10,340 nt of DNA from assembly GCA_910578665.1 (NCBI GenBank), contig CAJTQU010000037.1, forward strand, positions 1 through 10,340, read 5' to 3'. A program made the translations under genes and the position numbers. The notes beneath the pieces are model-generated. The model saw nothing but the letters and a program-made list of their open reading frames with translations. It made no database searches and was not told where the DNA came from. Below are positions 6,763 through 10,340 of this stretch, one piece after another. The stretch is from an uncultured Muribaculaceae bacterium. GTDB lineage: Bacteria > Bacteroidota > Bacteroidia > Bacteroidales > Muribaculaceae. Every line of letters begins with the position of its first letter. The stretch's first letter is position 1.

Positions 6763-7627
6763 CGCTGATTCCGGTTTCTGTTTCGGCGTTGTGACGGCCA
6801 TAAGAAAAGCAGAAGAGGAGCTGCATGAGACAGGATCGCTCTACTGCCTGGGAGACATAGTGCACAATTCCAGCGAAGTGCACCGGCTTTGTGACAAGGG
6901 ACTGCGTACTATCACACATGACGAACTAGCATATCTGCGAGATGTGAAAGTACTGCTGAGAGCCCATGGAGAGCCACCGAGCACTTATGCCATGGCTTCC
7001 GAACGCAACATCGAGATAATCGATGCCACATGTCCCGTGGTGCTGAGACTACAAAACAGGATCAAAAGCGCATATCTGGCCGGCAGAAAGTTATCCAGAC
7101 CTCCTCTGATAATTATCTATGGCAAAGTGGGACATGCCGAGGTCAACGGACTGGTGGGACAGACAGACGGCACAGCGGTCGTAGTCCAGAGCATAGACGA
7201 TCTGGACAACATAAACCTTGACGGCGATGTGCTTCTATACTCCCAGACCACAAAATCACTGGCCGGTTTCAACGAGATAGTGGCCGAGATAGAACGTAGG
7301 AAGAAAGACGGAGGCACTTTCAGATATTTAGACACTATTTGCCGGAGAGTGGCAGGACGGATACCGCGAATACGCCTTTTCGCGGCAGGACACGAAGTGG
7401 TCTTATTCGTGAGCGGACGCAAAAGCAGCAACGGCAAAGCCCTGTTTGAAGAATGCCGCAAGGTCAATGCCCGTTCTTATTTTATCTCCGGTCCGGAAGA
7501 AATCAGCCCCGAATGGATAGACGGAGCACGCACTATCGGCATAGCCGGAGCCACCTCTACTCCGGGATGGCTCATGGAAGATGTACGGGACACACTGTTA
7601 GAGATAAGCGGAAAAAACAAGATTTAA
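6740..7627 (+). CDS. ispH: 4-hydroxy-3-methylbut-2-enyl diphosphate reductase
   Basis: IspH (LytB) carries out the last step of the MEP pathway, reducing HMBPP to IPP and DMAPP with a [4Fe-4S] cluster. The 295-residue product keeps the three cluster cysteines, C14 (SGFCFGV), C98 (DATCPV) and C201 (DTICRR). It also keeps the substrate residues H42, H75 (AHGEP), H132 and E134 (GHAEVNG), the SxN pair S229/N231 and S273. After C201 the sequence is RRVAGRIPRI instead of the YATTNRQ-type run of E. coli, which I take to be lineage variation since all catalytic residues remain. The ATG at 6740 lies inside cmk (23-nt overlap) and gives the expected short N-terminus before the first cysteine. The product supplies precursors for the prenyl chain used by MenA two genes downstream. 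Confidence 0.95.
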   Translation: MIPRIEIDADSGFCFGVVTAIRKAEEELHETGSLYCLGDIVHNSSEVHRLCDKGLRTITHDELAYLRDVKVLLRAHGEPPSTYAMASERNIEIIDATCPVVLRLQNRIKSAYLAGRKLSRPPLIIIYGKVGHAEVNGLVGQTDGTAVVVQSIDDLDNINLDGDVLLYSQTTKSLAGFNEIVAEIERRKKDGGTFRYLDTICRRVAGRIPRIRLFAAGHEVVLFVSGRKSSNGKALFEECRKVNARSYFISGPEEISPEWIDGARTIGIAGATSTPGWLMEDVRDTLLEISGKNKI

Positions 7628-8098
7628 ATGCTATACGAGACTGAACAGCAGCGCGACGAGCGCTTCATGGCCGTAGCCTTGCAGGAAGCGGCACAGGCAG
7701 CATCGCTGGGCGAAGTGCCTGTGGGTGCCGTAATCGTGCATGACGGGCAAATTGTGGGGCGAGGCCACAATCTTACCGAACGCCTGCACGATGTCACAGC
7801 TCATGCCGAAATGCAGGCAGTGACGTCTGCGGCCGCCACACTCGGAGGCAAATATCTGCAAGATTGCACTCTGTACGTAACCGTAGAACCATGCCTTATG
7901 TGCGCCGGCGCGCTGGGCTGGGCCCAGGTGTCACGCGTGGTATTCGGAACGCCTGATCCGCGCCGTGGCTACAGCTCTCTCACCACACGCAGCGGCGCAC
8001 GCTCTCCACTTCACCCCAAGGCAGTTGTCGCATCAGGTATTCTCGAGGACCAATGCCGGGCTATAATGCAGGAATTCTTCAGAATCCGTAGAAAATGA
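7628..8098 (+). CDS. tadA: tRNA-specific adenosine deaminase TadA
   Basis: TadA converts A34 to inosine in the anticodon of tRNA-Arg(ACG), allowing one tRNA to read CGU, CGC and CGA. The 156-residue product has the zinc site of the cytidine/deoxycytidylate deaminase fold: HAE (H59, proton-shuttling E61) and PCLMC (C89, C92). The preceding EVPVGAVIV and GRGHN are also typical. The ATG at 7628 directly follows the ispH TAA with no gap. M14 would be an alternative start, but the residues before it fit the family N-terminal helix. The stop overlaps the menA start by ATGA. Confidence 0.93.
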   Translation: MLYETEQQRDERFMAVALQEAAQAASLGEVPVGAVIVHDGQIVGRGHNLTERLHDVTAHAEMQAVTSAAATLGGKYLQDCTLYVTVEPCLMCAGALGWAQVSRVVFGTPDPRRGYSSLTTRSGARSPLHPKAVVASGILEDQCRAIMQEFFRIRRK

Positions 8099-8997
8099 AT
8101 ACAAAGACCAAAGCATGGATAGAGGCGGTCCGCCTCAGAACACTGCCGGCAAGCGTGGCCGGCGTAGTGACAGGCGCCGCGTGTGCTTTTCATTACGGCA
8201 TGCAGTCATGGCTACAGGCACTGCTATGCCTGTTATTCGCCACTGCGGCACAGGTGGCATCCAATTTTGCCAATGAGTATTTTGATTTCCGCAAAGGCCT
8301 TGACCGCAAAGGGCGCGACGGATTCCGCCGCGGTGTCACCGAAGGCGATATAAGTCCGCGAGCCATGCTGGCCGCCACTCTCGCCACTCTCGGAGGGGCA
8401 TGCGCCATAGGCCTGGCCATACTTCTACTCAACGGCCAATGGTGGCTGCTTCTGCCCGGGGTCCTGATAGCAATTTTCGCGCTGGCATACAGCGCCGGTC
8501 CGTGGCCGTTGTCACATCACGGTATGGGAGATGTGGCCGTAATTCTGTTTTTCGGAATCGTGCCGGTATGTCTCACCGCCTACTTGTGCAACGGCTCCAG
8601 TTTTATAGCCATGCCTCTGGCACTGCCTTCTTCTGCTGCCATAGGCCTGCTTGCTGCCAACATACTTATAGTGAACAACTACCGAGATATGGATGACGAC
8701 AAAGCCTGCGGCAAACACACTACGGTGGTAATATTCGGACGTAAGGTAATGGGATATGTCTATCTGGCCAACGGCCTTGTGGCAATTATAATCATGTCTC
8801 CTGTATGGAGGGAAACACTGCCATACGGCGGCTGGTTCATACCGTTTCTATATCTGGCCATCCACTATTCCATATGGCTTAAGCTGCGCAAACGTAGCGG
8901 TGCGGCACTCAATCCTTTGCTAGGCCTGACGGCCATGACACTGCTTATGGTATCGCTGTTCACAGCCGCGGCACTGTTCATGTCAGCAGTAAAATAG
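8095..8997 (+). CDS. menA: 1,4-dihydroxy-2-naphthoate polyprenyltransferase
   Basis: MenA joins a polyprenyl diphosphate to 1,4-dihydroxy-2-naphthoate, giving demethylmenaquinone, at the cytoplasmic membrane. The 300-residue product is a polytopic UbiA-family protein with about eight or nine hydrophobic segments. The first Asp-rich motif is NFANEYFDFRKGLD (57-70). The second is NNYRDMDDDKACGKHT (194-209), both being diphosphate-Mg2+ binding sites. The segment YSAGPWPLSHHGMGD (132-146) fits the MenA pattern between them. NFANEYFD with NNYRDMDDD favours MenA over UbiA or heme O synthase. It is the last gene of the porQ operon, ending 17 nt before a strong hairpin. Confidence 0.93.
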   Translation: MNTKTKAWIEAVRLRTLPASVAGVVTGAACAFHYGMQSWLQALLCLLFATAAQVASNFANEYFDFRKGLDRKGRDGFRRGVTEGDISPRAMLAATLATLGGACAIGLAILLLNGQWWLLLPGVLIAIFALAYSAGPWPLSHHGMGDVAVILFFGIVPVCLTAYLCNGSSFIAMPLALPSSAAIGLLAANILIVNNYRDMDDDKACGKHTTVVIFGRKVMGYVYLANGLVAIIIMSPVWRETLPYGGWFIPFLYLAIHYSIWLKLRKRSGAALNPLLGLTAMTLLMVSLFTAAALFMSAVK

Positions 8998-9006
8998 CCA
9001 GACAAT

Positions 9007-9057
9007 AAAAAACAACATGCCCCGGAGCCTTTCAATGACAATGGCTCCGGGGCATGT
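9007..9057 (-). terminator. Strong hairpin terminator between menA and the lipoprotein gene
   Basis: The arm 9015-9029 (ACATGCCCCGGAGCC) is perfectly complementary to 9043-9057 around a 13-nt loop. On the - strand the stem is followed closely by six T (9012-9007), making a canonical intrinsic terminator for the lipoprotein gene, whose stop is 15 nt away. On the + strand the downstream side is only moderately T-rich, so it may also end the porQ-menA transcript but less typically. Confidence 0.88.
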
Positions 9058-9072
9058 CTGCGTATAAATAAT

Positions 9073-9567
9073 TTAGTATGATATTTGCTCAAACAAGTTG
9101 TTATAACCGTACAGACGCATACATGTGCGGCCGTTAACCTTTGTAAATTCCAAAATAGCCATACCATGCACGCGGCCTTTCTTGTTTTGGTATTCAAGAT
9201 TAGCGTTCCAGGCTTTGAGATCAAGCTCAAACTGACGCGCCTCTTCAGGCTTACAGCCTATGCACTCCACCGTGGACAAGTCATATTTCAACTGTAAGGT
9301 AGATCTCTTGACATTCCATGCTCCCGAAACAATCTTATCTTTAGATTTGACCGCGTTTTCATCGGTTATACTATATGTATACCTGAACTCATCACCCTTA
9401 AACTGGAAAATTTCAGTCACGACAGATTTATCAGAAAGTGTAGACTGAACCATCCATGTGCCAGGCAGCATCTGTGAGTACGCGGCATCATTTTCTGTAT
9501 TCTCCTCATTGCATGAAGGCAAAAATACAGCCAGCGCCAGAAGGCAGAAAAGAATCGTTTTTTTCAT
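9073..9567 (-). CDS. Lipoprotein with lipocalin-like domain
   Basis: The 164-residue product begins with a lipoprotein signal peptide: MKK, a hydrophobic run (4-16), and lipobox LPSC with the lipidated C19. The residues after it, NEENTEND, are rich in acid; acidic residues just after the cysteine act as a surface-export signal in several Bacteroidota, so a cell-surface location is plausible. The mature part resembles the small lipocalin-like domains common in Bacteroidota, with PGTW (35-38) at the start of the barrel and repeating beta strands such as KIVSGAWNVKRSTLQLKY. A CIGC motif (C102, C105) could form a disulfide or bind metal. Ligand and function are unknown. It lies downstream of rplS in the same orientation but is separated by a terminator. 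I see no clear TAnnTTTG upstream of its start, so read-through from rplS or a weak promoter may drive it. Confidence 0.72.
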   Translation of the reverse strand: MKKTILFCLLALAVFLPSCNEENTENDAAYSQMLPGTWMVQSTLSDKSVVTEIFQFKGDEFRYTYSITDENAVKSKDKIVSGAWNVKRSTLQLKYDLSTVECIGCKPEEARQFELDLKAWNANLEYQNKKGRVHGMAILEFTKVNGRTCMRLYGYNNLFEQISY

Positions 9568-9591
9568 ACTTTGTAGTGGTTAAATATTAAT

Positions 9592-9622
9592 AAAAAAGCA
9601 CCAGAGGTGAAGCCTCCGGTGC
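9592..9622 (-). terminator. rplS intrinsic terminator
   Basis: On the - strand GCACCGGAGG (9622-9613) pairs with CCTCTGGTGC (9607-9598) over ten positions, one of them a G-U wobble, around a 5-nt loop. Six T follow (9597-9592). On the + strand the wobble becomes an A/C mismatch and there is no T-tract, so direction is clear. It is 71 nt beyond the rplS stop. Confidence 0.87.
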
Positions 9623-9693
9623 CGATATAATCAAAAAAAATTTGCCTTATGGCATATGGTTCTGATTGATTTGTGATAAACCGAAACCGGTAG

Positions 9694-10056
9694 TTAGTCT
9701 TTTTTCAAAATTACGCGACGTTCTTTGATACGTGCTTTCTTACCGGTAAGGTTACGCAGATAATACAGTTTGGCACGACGCACCTTGCCGTACTTGTTAA
9801 TCACGATAGAATCAATAAAGGGAGACTCAAGCGGGAATATACGCTCCACACCTATACCGTCAGAGATCTTGCGCACTGTAAAGCGCTTCTTTTCGCCTTC
9901 ACCGTTAATACGGATAACGACACCGCGATACTGCTGGATACGTTCCTTGTTACCCTCTTTAATACGGTAAGCCACTGTGATGGTGTCACCAGGGCCGAAC
10001 TCAGGATGCTGCTTGCCTGTTGCAAAGGCTTCTTCTGCAATTTTAAGTAAATCCAT
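9694..10056 (-). CDS. rplS: 50S ribosomal protein L19
   Basis: L19 is a large-subunit protein at the 30S-50S interface. The 120-residue product is full length. It has the family pattern FGPGDTITVAYRIKEGNKERIQQYRG near residues 20-45, the VRKISDGIGVERIFPLESPFIDSI block, and a basic C-terminus with KYGKVRRAKLYYLR and RIKERR. In many proteobacteria rplS follows trmD, but here it stands alone with its own promoter and a long leader. The ATG at 10056 sits in an AT-rich stretch with no Shine-Dalgarno sequence, normal for Bacteroidota. A terminator follows at 9592-9622. Confidence 0.97.
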   Translation of the reverse strand: MDLLKIAEEAFATGKQHPEFGPGDTITVAYRIKEGNKERIQQYRGVVIRINGEGEKKRFTVRKISDGIGVERIFPLESPFIDSIVINKYGKVRRAKLYYLRNLTGKKARIKERRVILKKD

Positions 10057-10074
10057 TTTTACTAAAAAAGTTAG

Positions 10075-10125
10075 TTAGTTGTATCTGACCGCGCAATATA
10101 ATAAGTCTGTCCAACCAACAGACAT
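10075..10125 (-). CDS. Possible 16-residue leader ORF upstream of rplS
   Basis: An ATG at 10125 opens a 16-codon frame, MSVGWTDLLYCAVRYN, ending at TAA 18 nt before the rplS start. The AAGGAGGTG at 10153-10145 is the only strong ribosome-binding signal nearby, but it is 19 nt from this ATG, longer than the usual 5-10 nt unless the intervening RNA folds. The ATG lies inside the B-C hairpin. It may be a chance frame. Confidence 0.2.
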   Translation of the reverse strand: MSVGWTDLLYCAVRYN

Positions 10126-10144
10126 TGTCTAATCCAATGTCCTG

Positions 10145-10153
10145 CACCTCCTT
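10145..10153 (-). promoter_or_regulatory. Orphan nine-base anti-SD complement in the rplS leader
   Basis: AAGGAGGTG on the - strand is perfectly complementary to nine consecutive bases at the conserved 16S rRNA 3' end (CACCTCCTT). It lies 88 nt from the L19 start and so is not its RBS. Bacteroidota genes rarely use such sequences, which makes this one stand out. Confidence 0.5.
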
Positions 10154-10236
10154 ATGCCTGGCTGTTGTCTTTATGACGGAACAATACTGACATAGGATTA
10201 GGTATGGATCCTTACCAGAGATTGCGAAATCGACTG

Positions 10237-10268
10237 CAAAGTAACGAATAAATTCCCACATACACAAC
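10237..10268 (-). promoter_or_regulatory. rplS promoter (-33 and -7)
   Basis: On the - strand TTACTTTG (10244-10237), in the context CGTTACTTTGCAG, is one base from TAnnTTTG. GTTG (10268-10265) lies exactly 20 bp upstream, three of four bases of the -33 TTTG. Transcription should begin near 10230. Confidence 0.55.
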
Positions 10269-10286
10269 CCCTAAACAATATTTTAA

Positions 10287-10305
10287 CAGGGCTGACGCAT
10301 CTTAA
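10287..10305 (-). repeat. Right copy of the 19-bp inverted match
   Basis: Read on the - strand this is TTAAGATGCGTCAGCCCTG, 17 of 19 identical to 36-54. The bases from here to 10340 are AT-rich with no gene visible; they may be upstream DNA of the next locus or the end of an element lying beyond the window. Confidence 0.3.
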
Positions 10306-10340
10306 TTTTTTACAACATCAAAACTTTTTAAGGCATAAAG

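Larger units (their letters stand above)
10057..10230 (-). promoter_or_regulatory. rplS 5' leader with alternative RNA pairings, candidate cis-regulator
   Basis: The predicted transcript starts near 10230, giving a leader of about 175 nt. On the - strand segment A (10201-10189, CTAATCCTATGTC) can pair with segment B (10141-10129, GACATTGGATTAG) in 12 of 13 positions. Segment B with two further 5'-to-3' neighbours can instead form a 7-bp hairpin with segment C (10127-10121, CAATGTC). Part of C (GTC, 10123-10121) is also needed for a third hairpin, GTCTGT (10123-10118) with ACAGAC (10110-10105). These pairings compete in a chain, as in attenuators and riboswitches. The loop enclosed by A-B exposes AAGGAGGTG (10153-10145). 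GGTA (10216-10213) and TACC (10204-10201) can form a small stem around GGATCC near the 5' end. I do not recognise it as a named Rfam family. Autoregulation by L19 is inference. Confidence 0.55.

Noticed and set aside
10043..10267. A 74-codon frame covering the rplS leader on -
   Set aside because: It begins upstream of the rplS promoter -7 element, overlaps the rplS start in another frame and shows no family features; the region is better explained as promoter plus structured leader.

Overview
The window comes from a member of the Bacteroidota, most likely order Bacteroidales; a Muribaculaceae-like gut lineage is plausible from the roughly balanced GC content and heavy use of ATA isoleucine codons, but that rank is inference. 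The evidence is the phylum-specific promoter form TAnnTTTG, a type IX secretion gene (porQ) directly upstream of cmk and ispH, AT-rich start regions with little Shine-Dalgarno signal, and a TonB C-terminal-domain protein. Almost all of the window is ordinary chromosomal housekeeping DNA. I see no tRNA, rRNA, CRISPR array, transposase, integrase or phage gene.

Layout from left to right. Positions 96-1957 hold typA (bipA) with its promoter, on +. Positions 2007-3593, on -, hold a single-ORF protein joining an ABC/SMC-like ATPase to a DUF4435 (TOPRIM-like) domain. This is the AriA + AriB domain pair of the PARIS anti-phage system in one polypeptide, and it is the main candidate for something unusual. 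It is divergent from ribE (3673-4278, +), with two back-to-back, nearly symmetrical promoters between them. A perfect 26-bp inverted repeat (4282-4337) separates ribE from a convergent secreted TonB-C-domain protein (4349-4810, -). A divergent regulatory region with a TGCATATATGCA dyad follows.

Positions 5024-8997 are one tightly packed + operon: porQ, cmk, ispH, tadA, menA. Every junction overlaps or abuts. It combines an outer-membrane type IX secretion component with CMP kinase, the last step of isoprenoid precursor synthesis, tRNA-Arg wobble editing, and the prenylation step of menaquinone synthesis. IspH supplies precursors for the prenyl chain that MenA attaches. The operon ends at a strong hairpin (9015-9057) shared with a convergent lipoprotein gene (9073-9567, -). 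A second terminator (9592-9622) lies downstream of rplS (ribosomal protein L19, 9694-10056, -).

The rplS gene has a leader of about 175 nt with a promoter at its head. The leader contains three mutually exclusive pairings, a nine-base perfect anti-SD complement far from the L19 start, and a 16-codon ORF. Together these look like an undescribed cis-regulatory ribosomal-protein leader. The two ends of the window carry a 17/19-bp match in inverted orientation, which could be chance or a short dispersed repeat.
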